A stretch of 25,269 nt of DNA from Deltaproteobacteria bacterium. GTDB lineage: Bacteria; Desulfobacterota; Syntrophia; Syntrophales; UBA2210. The notes under the pieces were generated by a model. The model was not told the DNA's origin and did no database searches. It worked only from the letters and a program-made list of their open reading frames with translations. Made by a program: the position numbers and the translations under genes. This document shows positions 6,683-13,889 of the stretch, in pieces; position 1 is the stretch's first letter, and each line of letters begins with the position of its first letter. The stretch covers positions 1 through 25,269 of the forward strand of contig DSBH01000137.1 in the NCBI GenBank assembly GCA_011056825.1, given 5' to 3'.

Positions 6683-8530
6683 TCACGGCCACCACGACCA
6701 CGTCTTGAGCCGAAACCACTCGAAGAGGGGCCGCGTCCATATGCTCACGAGAAGCCGCCGGTCGACTTCTATCTTCCCCACCCCTTCCATGCCGGGCCTG
6801 AGGGCCGGCGACACCTCGTCGAGAGCGGCCTCCACGCGGAAATAATTACTTCCTTCTTCCGCCGTCGTAACGGGCGTTATCTTTTCCACCGAAAATTCAT
6901 AGTGCTGTGTCGGCAACGCCGACAGCACCAGGATTCCCCGCTGTTCCTCGGTCACGTCAGTGATGCGTGTTTCATCGACCTTGAGTATAAGGCGATAGCT
7001 GTCCAGCGGAGCTATACTGAAGAGTTCTTCCCCCTGTCGGATGGAACTTCCCAGGCGCTGACTGAGATCGCCGCTCAGCAGGATGCCGTCGAAAGGCGCC
7101 CGAATGTTGACGCGTTCAAGTTTGCTTTCCGCCAGTTCCAGCTGCGCCGCCGCCTGGTCGAGCTGCGCTCTTATCACGTTCGCCTCGGCGCGGTCCCCCC
7201 GTGCGACGGCCTCCTGGAGCTGGCTCTGATACTGATTCTTCTTGCTGAACCACTGGAGCCGTTCGAGGCGTAGATCCCTGTCGTCAAGCGCGCAGAGCAG
7301 GTCATTCCCGGCCACCACGTCGCCGGCTCGAACTGGCGCCGACTTGATGAAACCGTCGAAAGGCGCGACGACCGAACGCTGCACGGCGCCTTCAAGAACG
7401 GCGTCCGCTTTAATCCGGTATTCGCCTTTCGCAAAGGACAGCACCACGGCGAGAAGAACCATCGCCAGAAGCAACGCCTTCCTGCCCGCATAGCCGGCTC
7501 CGAAGAGCCGGATCGCCTGACGCTTCAGCGAATCGAACATGACAAAAACAACAGGCCTGTCCTGGTGGTGCTTGTCTTCGAGGGCGGGTCCCGAAAGGGC
7601 AACCACGCTTTTCACGTAAGCGAGTTCGGCTTCGGTAAAGGGGATATCTTTCTGGCGCTCCAGGGTAAGGGCGCCGTAGTAGCGATCTTTCGCGAAGAGC
7701 GGGACCGTCATGACCGACCGGCTGCCGTGCTTGTCTACAAGCTGTTCATGATCGCGGAGAACAAAGACGGGTGAATCAGGAAGCGGCGGGTACATGATCT
7801 CGGCCCTCTGGCTGACGGCCTCGTCCATGGCCGCCCCGACGGCGCGGTGAAGATTCATTTTACCACCCACCACCGCCGAATGGGAAACCGCTTCCACCCT
7901 GGCGTATTTTTTCCTGACGATACCCAGGCTCACGCGATCGCAGGACAGTCTCGTCGCGAGCGTGGTAACAAAGGCCATGGCGGCGCCGTCGAAATGTTCT
8001 TCCGCCAGAACGCCGGCAAGAATCTCGACGGCGGCCTTCATGCGGTCCAGCGCGGCCATGTCTTCACTGTTGCGCAGGCGGCGGTAATAATTTTCAATCC
8101 ATACCGCCCCCCACTTGAGGCTTTCCATGGCGGGTCGGAGCCGATCCTCGGACCCCGCGACTTCCACAGCTACGGCTCCCAGGCAATCGCCGTCCACGAC
8201 AACCGGGTAGGCAAGTCCGTAACGGGCGGCGCCGTCGACACGGGGAAGGTCGACAAGCATTCCCTCCTTCTCGGCAAGCGTCTGTTCAAGCACATCTGCC
8301 AGGCGTTCGCCGCCGTCGCTTCCCTCCGGCCAGGAAGCAACGGGAAGGTACTGCCCGCGACCGGGATCGCGCAGGACGAGAAACGCCTGGACGCAGCCCT
8401 CGATCGCCCCACACTGAATGGCGAGCCAGGAACTGAAAAACGCTTCCCGGTCCGCCAAACTATCGAGACCGGCCCAGTTGCTGACCGTTTTCCCCGAATC
8501 AATGACCTGTTCTTCGGAGCGAGATTCCAT
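6683..8530 (-). CDS. GAF-GAF-TM-HlyD fusion protein
   Basis: This 615-residue protein has two cytoplasmic GAF-like sensor regions (about 28-150 and 180-312, the second ending in a typical VMTVPLFAKDRYYGALTLER strand pair), a single TM helix (about 351-368, KALLLAMVLLAVVLSFAKG), and a periplasmic HlyD adaptor. The adaptor has a lipoyl half at about 385-418 (SVVAPFDGFIKSAPVRAGD), a coiled coil (about 420-470), a second lipoyl half (RVNIRAPFDGILLSGDL) and a barrel to the end. The fusion places a small-molecule or redox-sensing module directly on a membrane-fusion adaptor, unusual for type I adaptors, whose cytoplasmic part is normally a short tail. It is the first large gene after the DUF3467 gene (89-bp gap with a hairpin) and is 15 bp from the M50 fusion. 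The GAF ligand cannot be told from sequence. Confidence 0.85.
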   Translation of the reverse strand: MESRSEEQVIDSGKTVSNWAGLDSLADREAFFSSWLAIQCGAIEGCVQAFLVLRDPGRGQYLPVASWPEGSDGGERLADVLEQTLAEKEGMLVDLPRVDGAARYGLAYPVVVDGDCLGAVAVEVAGSEDRLRPAMESLKWGAVWIENYYRRLRNSEDMAALDRMKAAVEILAGVLAEEHFDGAAMAFVTTLATRLSCDRVSLGIVRKKYARVEAVSHSAVVGGKMNLHRAVGAAMDEAVSQRAEIMYPPLPDSPVFVLRDHEQLVDKHGSRSVMTVPLFAKDRYYGALTLERQKDIPFTEAELAYVKSVVALSGPALEDKHHQDRPVVFVMFDSLKRQAIRLFGAGYAGRKALLLAMVLLAVVLSFAKGEYRIKADAVLEGAVQRSVVAPFDGFIKSAPVRAGDVVAGNDLLCALDDRDLRLERLQWFSKKNQYQSQLQEAVARGDRAEANVIRAQLDQAAAQLELAESKLERVNIRAPFDGILLSGDLSQRLGSSIRQGEELFSIAPLDSYRLILKVDETRITDVTEEQRGILVLSALPTQHYEFSVEKITPVTTAEEGSNYFRVEAALDEVSPALRPGMEGVGKIEVDRRLLVSIWTRPLFEWFRLKTWSWWP

Positions 8531-8577
8531 GAGATTACCCGCCCTCGAAACCGGCGGTTCCGCGGCAGCAACCGGAT

Positions 8578-8610
8578 CGGAGGACCGTCACGATCACGGG
8601 GACACCTCCG
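8578..8610 (-). other. Intercistronic hairpin between the DUF3467 and GAF-HlyD genes
   Basis: CGGAGG (8578-8583) can pair with CCTCCG (8605-8610), with an inner CCGT/ACGG stem (8585-8588 with 8596-8599). No U-tract follows on the leftward transcript, so it is more likely an mRNA processing or stabilising hairpin than a terminator. Function is inferred only. Confidence 0.35.
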
Positions 8611-8619
8611 GGATTTACA

Positions 8620-8976
8620 TCAGGCATTCCCTTTCCCCGCCGGATTGACATCACCCGTTTCGAGGCTGATCTCGCCGTAACGCTCTTCGTACTGGCGGAT
8701 TACGTTCGACAGGAGCAGGGCCATGCGCTTTGCCGCGAAAGGATTGAGAATGATACGATCGCTCATATCGACTGTCAATTCACGCTGCTCGGGATTCCAG
8801 GTCTTGTTTATCCCGAAAAGAACGGTAAATTCTTCGCGGGTGCTGGACACGTTGCACACGTTGGCGTAGCTGGTTCTCATGTTCGCCACGTCCCACTTGA
8901 TGGTTGTCTTCATGTCTTCCGGACCGACGGTGGCCGTTCCCTGCTTTTCGTCTATGTCTTTTTTCTGTGCTGCCAT
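8620..8976 (-). CDS. DUF3467 protein
   Basis: This small 118-residue protein is dominated by one DUF3467 domain (about 33-105). The family pattern is visible: MRTSYANVCNVSSTREEFTV strand segment, LFG, then DRIILNPFAAKRMALLLSNV and a last helix ending QYEERYGEI. It is soluble with no signal peptide; the first 30 residues are polar. The start is ATG 8976, supported by an excellent Shine-Dalgarno (GGAGGG, 8 bp upstream) and a strong-looking promoter further up. The biochemical role of DUF3467 is not known to me. It heads the leftward operon GAF-HlyD, PqqD/M50/HlyD, SecA-like, HlyD. The same domain forms the N-terminus of the protein encoded at 12706-13818, which ties the operon to the second gene block. 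Confidence 0.85.
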   Translation of the reverse strand: MAAQKKDIDEKQGTATVGPEDMKTTIKWDVANMRTSYANVCNVSSTREEFTVLFGINKTWNPEQRELTVDMSDRIILNPFAAKRMALLLSNVIRQYEERYGEISLETGDVNPAGKGNA

Positions 8977-9009
8977 GTGTTTGTACCCTCCGTTCCGTGA
9001 GTAAATATC

Positions 9010-9029
9010 GCGCTGCTTTTCCGCAGCAC
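9010..9029 (-). other. Hairpin in the 5' leader of the DUF3467 operon
   Basis: GCGCTGC and GCAGCAC form a short stem (five continuous pairs plus one outer pair) around TTTTCC. It sits just downstream of the predicted -10 box and well upstream of the ribosome binding site, so it would lie at the very 5' end of the leftward mRNA, where such hairpins often protect transcripts. Confidence 0.35.
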
Positions 9030-9038
9030 TGTCGTATC

Positions 9039-9067
9039 TATTTATACTATTGGTGGTTTCATGTCAA
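9039..9067 (-). promoter_or_regulatory. Sigma70-like promoter for the DUF3467/secretion operon
   Basis: Read leftward, a perfect TTGACA -35 (9062-9067) is followed after 17 bp by TAAATA (9039-9044), or after 15 bp by TATAAA (9041-9046). The surrounding DNA is AT-rich compared with the window. It points into the DUF3467 gene, with about 60 bases of leader. Confidence 0.55.
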
Positions 9068-9092
9068 CGAAACCCTCCAGAAAACAATATAT

Positions 9093-9105
9093 TGAGTGTC
9101 ACTCA
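9093..9105. promoter_or_regulatory. Perfect dyad, possible operator
   Basis: TGAGTGTCACTCA is a perfect palindrome about one central base. It lies just 3' of the methyltransferase reading frame and about 25 bp upstream of the TTGACA box. The one-base centre suits protein-dimer binding to DNA better than an RNA hairpin. The regulator is unknown. Confidence 0.35.
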
Positions 9106-9108
9106 GGG

Positions 9109-10170
9109 TCATTTTTCCACGCTTGAGGACGTCGGCTGACCCTCGACGCCGGTCACGAGCAAAAAGGGCATTTCCAAGTTGACTATCCTACTGGAAATAT
9201 TTATAAATCCGTTATCTTCAAGGCAACGGACGTAAAATTCCGGCGTCCGGTAACTGTGAAAGAAAACGAGAAAGGGCAGCAGGGAGTAGCCAGGCGTCCC
9301 GGTGACCGGCGTCGAGGCCCGTTCGAAGATCAACAGCGTGCCGCCTTTTCTGAGCGCTCCGGCTCCTTTTTTTACCAGGTTACGGGCCAGGTGGCCCGGC
9401 CAGTCGTGAAGCGTGGATTTGAAGGTCACCAAGTCGTAGCCCGCCGGTAAATCATCCGCTAGGGCGTTCCCCTTCACGAATCGTATTCTGTCCGCTTCAG
9501 GACTGTCGCCCACGTGGTTCATTCCCACGTCGCAGACCAGCGGCAGGTCGAAAACGTCGGCGCGCAGCTCCGGATGTTCCCGGCACAGGCGGAGGGCGAA
9601 CTCGCCGCTGTTGCCTCCCACATCCAGCATCCTGCCGTACCGCCCGAAATCATGATATTTCATGCAGGCCTGTGATTCGTATTTCGTCAGTACCGTGGTG
9701 ACGCGCATCCACTGTTGCGTCACGCGGCGATTGTCCTCGCTTGAATCGAAGCACCGGTCATAAGCAAAGAGATGGGGGGAACGAGCTTTTTTCATGAACT
9801 CGTCCGGAGACGTTACCAGGTCGGAGAAAAACTCCAGGAAATCATGGGCGGAGAAATTCGACAGGGCGAGTTTCATTTCCATGAGATCGCGGAACCGCAG
9901 GGCATCGATGAATTTGTCTGTCAGTGAAAAAGCGCCGTCGCGGTCCTCCACCACGCCGTTCTCCGCGAGCAGGACCAGCAGAAAAGGCATTCCCCTGCCG
10001 TCCGCGCCCAGGCGCTTCACAAGCTCGTCCACCGTGACCTCACCCGCGCTCCTCAGCATGTCGATGAGACCGATTTCGAACGCAGTGGCCAGGGACCGGG
10101 CGTCGATCATGCGCCGCATGAAATCGTCAACGCACAGATATTCGAACTCCCTGTTGAATGTTTCCCGCAC
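9109..10170 (-). CDS. SAM-dependent O-methyltransferase (plant/COMT-like, dimerisation + Methyltransf_2 type)
   Basis: This 353-residue protein begins with a winged-helix dimerisation domain (about 12-95: LATAFEIGLIDMLRSAGE, VTVDELVKRLG). A Rossmann methyltransferase domain follows, with SAM motif I MLDVGGNSGEF (181-191), a conserved acidic strand end (VFDLPLV), and the late motif of the family (DLVTFKSTLHDWP, then LRKGGTLLIFE). This is the layout of O-methyltransferases of the hydroxyneurosporene, TcmN and COMT families, often found in natural-product pathways. Start: GTG 10170 is preceded by a perfect AGGAGG five bases away (10176-10181), which decides it over the further upstream ATG at 10248. 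It is the only gene on the leftward strand between the DUF3467 operon and the divergent kinase. Its substrate is unknown; the neighbours suggest a small molecule or modified peptide. Confidence 0.85.
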   Translation of the reverse strand: MRETFNREFEYLCVDDFMRRMIDARSLATAFEIGLIDMLRSAGEVTVDELVKRLGADGRGMPFLLVLLAENGVVEDRDGAFSLTDKFIDALRFRDLMEMKLALSNFSAHDFLEFFSDLVTSPDEFMKKARSPHLFAYDRCFDSSEDNRRVTQQWMRVTTVLTKYESQACMKYHDFGRYGRMLDVGGNSGEFALRLCREHPELRADVFDLPLVCDVGMNHVGDSPEADRIRFVKGNALADDLPAGYDLVTFKSTLHDWPGHLARNLVKKGAGALRKGGTLLIFERASTPVTGTPGYSLLPFLVFFHSYRTPEFYVRCLEDNGFINISSRIVNLEMPFLLVTGVEGQPTSSSVEK

Positions 10171-10175
10171 GCAAT

Positions 10176-10181
10176 CCTCCT
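10176..10181 (-). promoter_or_regulatory. Ribosome binding site that sets the methyltransferase GTG start
   Basis: On the leftward strand the sequence is AGGAGG, then ATTGC, then GTG. It is a perfect Shine-Dalgarno at ideal spacing. The upstream ATG at 10248 has none, so translation from GTG 10170 is preferred. Confidence 0.75.
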
Positions 10182-10231
10182 GTAAATACGTACCGTGTTC
10201 ATCGCCGTCGTATCGCACGCACCGATGCTTG

Positions 10232-10260
10232 TTGTACATCGGGCGCATACGTATTATACT
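10232..10260 (+). promoter_or_regulatory. Possible rightward promoter for the kinase gene
   Basis: TTGTAC (10232-10237), a 17-bp spacer and TATACT (10255-10260) lie in the 126-bp gap between divergent starts. On the other strand TATAAT (10253-10258) overlaps it but has only a badly spaced TTGTCA (10280-10285), so the leftward promoter of the methyltransferase is less certain. Confidence 0.4.
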
Positions 10261-10296
10261 GCATTATCACCAACCATCGTGACAAGGAAATAGTTC

Positions 10297-10911
10297 ATGG
10301 GACACATCATCGCCGTTGCGGGGCCGATCGGAAGCGGCAAATCGACCCTCGTGAGAGAAATAGCCCGGGGTCTTGGTAACGCTTCCATACTGCATTACGA
10401 CCGTTATGAACATGCGACGCACCGGACACCCGCCGAGATGATTCAGTGGATGCGGGCGGGCGCCGATTTCAACGACTTCGCCCTTCCCGGTCTCACGCGT
10501 GACCTCTCGAAACTCAAAAACGGCGTTCCTGTCGTTAATTCCGCCGACGGGGAAACCATCGCGGCGGAGCGATTCACCGTGTTCGAGATGCCGCTGGGAC
10601 GGGCCCACCGGCAGGCCGCGTCGTTCATTGACCTGCTCCTGTGGATCGATATCCCCTTCGACATTGCCCTCGCCCGCAAGGCCGGCGAATACGCGAGGCG
10701 CCTCCTGGCGGAAGGCGACGGAACGGGCGGTTTGAATTGGCTCGCGGAATACTTTGGTAATTACCTGTCACTGATACGCCCGCTCATGAAAATCCAGGAA
10801 GAACGTGTCCGACCCGGCGCGGATCTCGTCCTTGACGGCCTTGAAGAACCCCGCGACATGGCCTGTCGGGCGGTCGAGGCAATCGGCGCCCGGTTCGCCA
10901 ACAATACCTAG
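10297..10911 (+). CDS. P-loop kinase-like protein (uridine kinase/phosphoribulokinase-type fold)
   Basis: This 204-residue protein opens with a Walker A motif GPIGSGKST (9-17), followed by a typical substrate-side segment HYDRYEH and a later acidic strand LLLWIDIPFDIALARK, matching the small-molecule nucleoside/sugar kinase branch of P-loop proteins. No further specificity motif can be recognised, so I give no substrate. Start ATG 10297 has AAGGAA seven bases upstream. It is the only rightward gene in the block. Its stop (TAG 10909-10911) shares bases with the stop of the opposite gene (CTA 10908-10910), a tail-to-tail overlap in one CTAG. Its position between the methyltransferase and the radical SAM group makes a role in the same pathway plausible but unproven. 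Confidence 0.75.
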   Translation: MGHIIAVAGPIGSGKSTLVREIARGLGNASILHYDRYEHATHRTPAEMIQWMRAGADFNDFALPGLTRDLSKLKNGVPVVNSADGETIAAERFTVFEMPLGRAHRQAASFIDLLLWIDIPFDIALARKAGEYARRLLAEGDGTGGLNWLAEYFGNYLSLIRPLMKIQEERVRPGADLVLDGLEEPRDMACRAVEAIGARFANNT

Positions 10912-11774
10912 AAATTACCGTAATAACCGCTCTTGAGCACGGCAAGCCTGTCGTTTTCCATGCGGTAATCGAATCCCACGTCAAAGAGCAGGTGATCGAG
11001 GCGGAAATACTGTTCCTCCACGAAGGCGACCAGCGGCGCCGGGTAGCGCATCCACCGGAGAAAAAAGAGAAACTGATCGATGGTGATCCCCGAAAAGTAG
11101 ATGCAGTCACTTTGCTGCTTGTTGGCGCAGCAGATGGTCGAGCAATCCCGGAGTTCGGGCCGCAGAACTGCGTCCCGGGGAATTTTCGTTCCGTCGATCC
11201 GGGTGGAACAAAGAATCTTGGCGTCTATTTCATCCATCTGGTCGGCGGGATGAAAGAAAAAATATAAATTTTCCAGCTTCATGCCTTCTTTGGTCTGGGC
11301 GTAGCAGATTCCCGAGGACACGGTGCTGCCTGGATTGCCGATGTAAATGTGCGCGCAATCCAGATCCCGGCCACCGTTGAGCAGCGCGTCGTCCACATCC
11401 AGGGAAAACATGAAGTAGGGAATATTCTCGTCGGGAACAATCCGTGCGCGGACCCGCGGCGCCATTACCTGCAGCACCTTCGAAAGGGACCTCTCCCGCT
11501 CCAGGCGGCGGTAATCGTAAAAATAATATTCCCATCCCATGAAATCTCCGACTTTTTTCACGCCCCACACAGTGTTTCCCGGTCCGATTCCCCGGCGCAG
11601 GTCGTCAACCAGTTCGTGCATAGCGCCGCCCGCCCCCAGGACCTCGAAAGAATTCCGCAGCAGGTTGACGGACCGTAGCTTGCCCGCGGCCGGCACAGGG
11701 GGTTCGTATTCCCAGAGGCAATAATTGTAGAAAACATCCTGTTCTCCGGTGTATTCAAGATCGAAGGATTGCAT
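10908..11774 (-). CDS. Unknown protein, ABBA-prenyltransferase-like fold suspected
   Basis: This 288-residue protein matches no family I can name with confidence. It has no signal peptide or TM helix and is very rich in Tyr, Phe and Trp. Predicted strand and helix order in the C-terminal two thirds repeats helix-strand-strand-helix: YFMFSLDVD (120-128), CAHIYIG (140-146), ENLYFFFHP (168-176), SDCIYFSGI then a long helix, and the end HLLFDVGFDY...LKSGYYGNF. This pattern and the terminal Tyr-rich strand recall the ABBA peptide prenyltransferases (PatF/PagF type). A Cys group (C189, C211, C215, C216, C224) is unusual. ATG 11774 is preferred because the upstream extension overlaps the radical SAM gene; GGAAGGA stands upstream. 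It begins 7 bp after the radical SAM stop. The fold assignment is inference. Confidence 0.7.
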   Translation of the reverse strand: MQSFDLEYTGEQDVFYNYCLWEYEPPVPAAGKLRSVNLLRNSFEVLGAGGAMHELVDDLRRGIGPGNTVWGVKKVGDFMGWEYYFYDYRRLERERSLSKVLQVMAPRVRARIVPDENIPYFMFSLDVDDALLNGGRDLDCAHIYIGNPGSTVSSGICYAQTKEGMKLENLYFFFHPADQMDEIDAKILCSTRIDGTKIPRDAVLRPELRDCSTICCANKQQSDCIYFSGITIDQFLFFLRWMRYPAPLVAFVEEQYFRLDHLLFDVGFDYRMENDRLAVLKSGYYGNF

Positions 11775-11781
11775 GGACCCG

Positions 11782-12699
11782 TTATCCTTCCGGCATTTTC
11801 TGTATCGGCCGCAGCCGGTCCTGTTCGTCGCCGTAGGCCGACACGTAAGCGCCGGACAGCCCCCAGCAGGACCAGTCGGCGCACTGTTCACGGTGCGGGC
11901 AATAACCGAACCGGCTTTTTTCGAACTCCCTCCAGAACGCGAGTGGAAGCACCGTTTCGGGAAACCAGCTGTCAAAAACGACTCCCGGCGCGGCGGGCAG
12001 GCAGTGGGGAAACCCCTTCAACACGAGCGGCCGTTGTTCCGGGCCGAGCATGCCGCGCAACCGGGGGACCAGAGAAACAACGCGTTCGAGATCGATCACG
12101 AGGCCGACCCGGTCGTCCGCCCGCATGGGGAAATAATTCCACAGGTGAAACTCGCTGATCTTTTCCGCCGAAAGCACCGCCATGAGCGTTTCCATGTTGT
12201 CGTAGTTTTCCGTGGTGAGAACCGAGTTGCTGATCACGTTGACATCGAAGGCGGCCAGGTTCGCGAGGCCGCGCATTGTTTCGCGCCAAGAACCGGGACG
12301 CCGCGTGATGTTGTCGTGAACGGCCCGTGTTCCGTGAACGCTGACGAAAAATTCGTTGACGCCCGCGTCGACGAGTTTGCGAAGATAGCCCGCGTCCGAC
12401 AGACGCCTGCCGTTGGTCTGTATCTGTATTTTCCGGAACCATCCCAGTGAGGCGGCGTAATCCACGTATCGCTCCAGCTCGCTGAACGTGGTGACTTCCG
12501 CGCCGGAGAGTATGAGGTTTTCATAAAGCCCGTGGTCCTTCACGTCGCGAACCACGTTTCTGAAACTGTCAAAACCGATCGGCGGCAGTTTTTCCCTGAA
12601 TCCCTGAAGCATGCAGAGAGTACAATCATTGTTGCACCCGAACCAAAGGGAAACAACGATATATTTTCGGAGGTCCACCCGTTCGCTCGCCACCGCCAT
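11782..12699 (-). CDS. Radical SAM protein with C-terminal Cys cluster
   Basis: This 305-residue protein has the radical SAM signature CxxxCxxC at C22, C26, C29 (FGCNNDCTLCM). Further typical strands follow: NLILSGAEVTTF (the GGE-like motif is SGAE), IQIQTNGRRL and FFVSVHG. The C-terminal part carries C233 and then C267, C273 and C278 (YCPHREQCADWSC), which could hold a second iron-sulfur cluster as in SPASM/Twitch proteins, though the spacing is not the classical SPASM one. The gene is 6 bp downstream of the DUF3467 fusion and 7 bp upstream of the unknown protein at 10908-11774, so the three are co-expressed. This context and the PqqD-like domain elsewhere in the window point to peptide or natural-product modification. 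The substrate is unknown. Confidence 0.88.
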   Translation of the reverse strand: MAVASERVDLRKYIVVSLWFGCNNDCTLCMLQGFREKLPPIGFDSFRNVVRDVKDHGLYENLILSGAEVTTFSELERYVDYAASLGWFRKIQIQTNGRRLSDAGYLRKLVDAGVNEFFVSVHGTRAVHDNITRRPGSWRETMRGLANLAAFDVNVISNSVLTTENYDNMETLMAVLSAEKISEFHLWNYFPMRADDRVGLVIDLERVVSLVPRLRGMLGPEQRPLVLKGFPHCLPAAPGVVFDSWFPETVLPLAFWREFEKSRFGYCPHREQCADWSCWGLSGAYVSAYGDEQDRLRPIQKMPEG

Positions 12700-12705
12700 A
12701 TCCGC

Positions 12706-13818
12706 CTACCGCGAGCTTCCGGCGACGCCGTAGTAAAACGTCAGGAAATCACGTCCTTCCCGGTCCAGGCCGCCCGAGACGTGGCCGAAATAACGTTCCT
12801 TCATGGGCTCGTACAAGCGCTGAAAATCATCCCGCGGCACGCCCCACAAATCGCAGGCATCACTGAGCAACGGATAAAATTCCTTCAGCGCGATGTTCGC
12901 CCGGTACATGTTGATATCAAAAGACAACCGGGGATTGTTTTCCTCAGCCACTTCCAGGTATAAAAATTCGTCCGGCCTCATGGCCGCGGCCGCCTTCTCG
13001 ACAAAACCCCGCACGATATCAAAGGGACCGTTTGACGGACCGGGATAAAACCGCTCGCGCACACGCTTCAATATGTCCTCCGGCGACAGAAGCGGATAAC
13101 AGGTGTACCTGGCCAGGGTGGCTTTCCGGTTGTCCGTCGCATCCCACTTGAATCCCAGGTGCAGGAGAAAAGATTCGGGAATATCGTACGAGCCCGGTTC
13201 TTTTTCATCGAACATGGACCCGAACTCGAGATAGGCCTTATAAACACCGCTCCCCTCCACGCCTTCATAACCGAAAAGCAGGATGTTGGCCTCATCCAGG
13301 TGTTCACGGAAAATCTTCTGAAAACGCGGCGGCATATCCAGAACGCGCAGGACGGGCAGGAGTTCTTCTGACGCGTCACCGCCGAGTTCGTCCCGGTTGA
13401 ATCCCAGGAGAACCCGGTCGCCGCATATGGTTTCGGGGATAATCTTGAACGAATGTTCCAGGCCGTAATGAACGCCGAGGGCATCCAGGAGCATGATGAG
13501 ACGATCCGCGCCCGTCACCCGGGCCGCAGACGCGCAAGCGGCATCAATGTTCCGGCCGTTTCCACGCCGCCGTCCGCCGTCATAAAGATCAATAATGCCG
13601 TAGTCAGATTCGTGACGCGCGATCGCGTCCCGCAGAACCTGTAAAAACCGCTTCGCCGCGGACGGGGTGAGAATAATCCTGGCCGCCGAATCAACGAGAG
13701 TCCGGTCGCTCTTTTCTGAATCCGGATCGGCGGCGCCGAAGATAAGAGAGATTTCCTCCCTGGTTTCCAGTATCCGGGTATCCCGGGCGTGCATTTCTCT
13801 GGGAGCGGAGATCCTCAC
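12706..13818 (-). CDS. DUF3467 domain fused to an ABBA-like domain
   Basis: This 370-residue protein has a DUF3467 domain at residues about 10-78; TREEISLIFG and ARIILTPSAAKRFLQ align with TREEFTVLFG and DRIILNPFAAKRMAL of the small protein at 8620-8976. A basic linker (82-90) follows. Residues 100-370 are unknown to me but show repeated strand pairs and helices: ANILLFGYEGVEGSGVYKAYLEF (177-199), FLLHLGFKW...ATLARYTCYP (217-242), a helix, LYLEVAEENNPRLSFDINMY, a helix, and FGHVSGGLDREGRDFLTFYY. This is the order expected for ABBA (PatF/PagF-type) prenyltransferases, with Lys/Arg and Tyr on the inward strands. The start is GTG 13818, or ATG 13794 giving eight fewer residues; neither has a clear Shine-Dalgarno. 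The gene is 71 bp after the giant protein and 6 bp before the radical SAM gene. Confidence 0.7.
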   Translation of the reverse strand: MRISAPREMHARDTRILETREEISLIFGAADPDSEKSDRTLVDSAARIILTPSAAKRFLQVLRDAIARHESDYGIIDLYDGGRRRGNGRNIDAACASAARVTGADRLIMLLDALGVHYGLEHSFKIIPETICGDRVLLGFNRDELGGDASEELLPVLRVLDMPPRFQKIFREHLDEANILLFGYEGVEGSGVYKAYLEFGSMFDEKEPGSYDIPESFLLHLGFKWDATDNRKATLARYTCYPLLSPEDILKRVRERFYPGPSNGPFDIVRGFVEKAAAAMRPDEFLYLEVAEENNPRLSFDINMYRANIALKEFYPLLSDACDLWGVPRDDFQRLYEPMKERYFGHVSGGLDREGRDFLTFYYGVAGSSR

Positions 13819-13889
13819 GAAGGCCCCGCCCCCGCGATTCTTCCATGTCCGCGCAGCCTCCCGCTGTTATTCCGCGAGTTATTCATGGT

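Noticed and set aside
10253..10285. Leftward promoter TTGTCA / TATAAT for the methyltransferase
   Set aside because: The boxes are 21 bp apart, too far for a usual sigma70 promoter; left open rather than listed.
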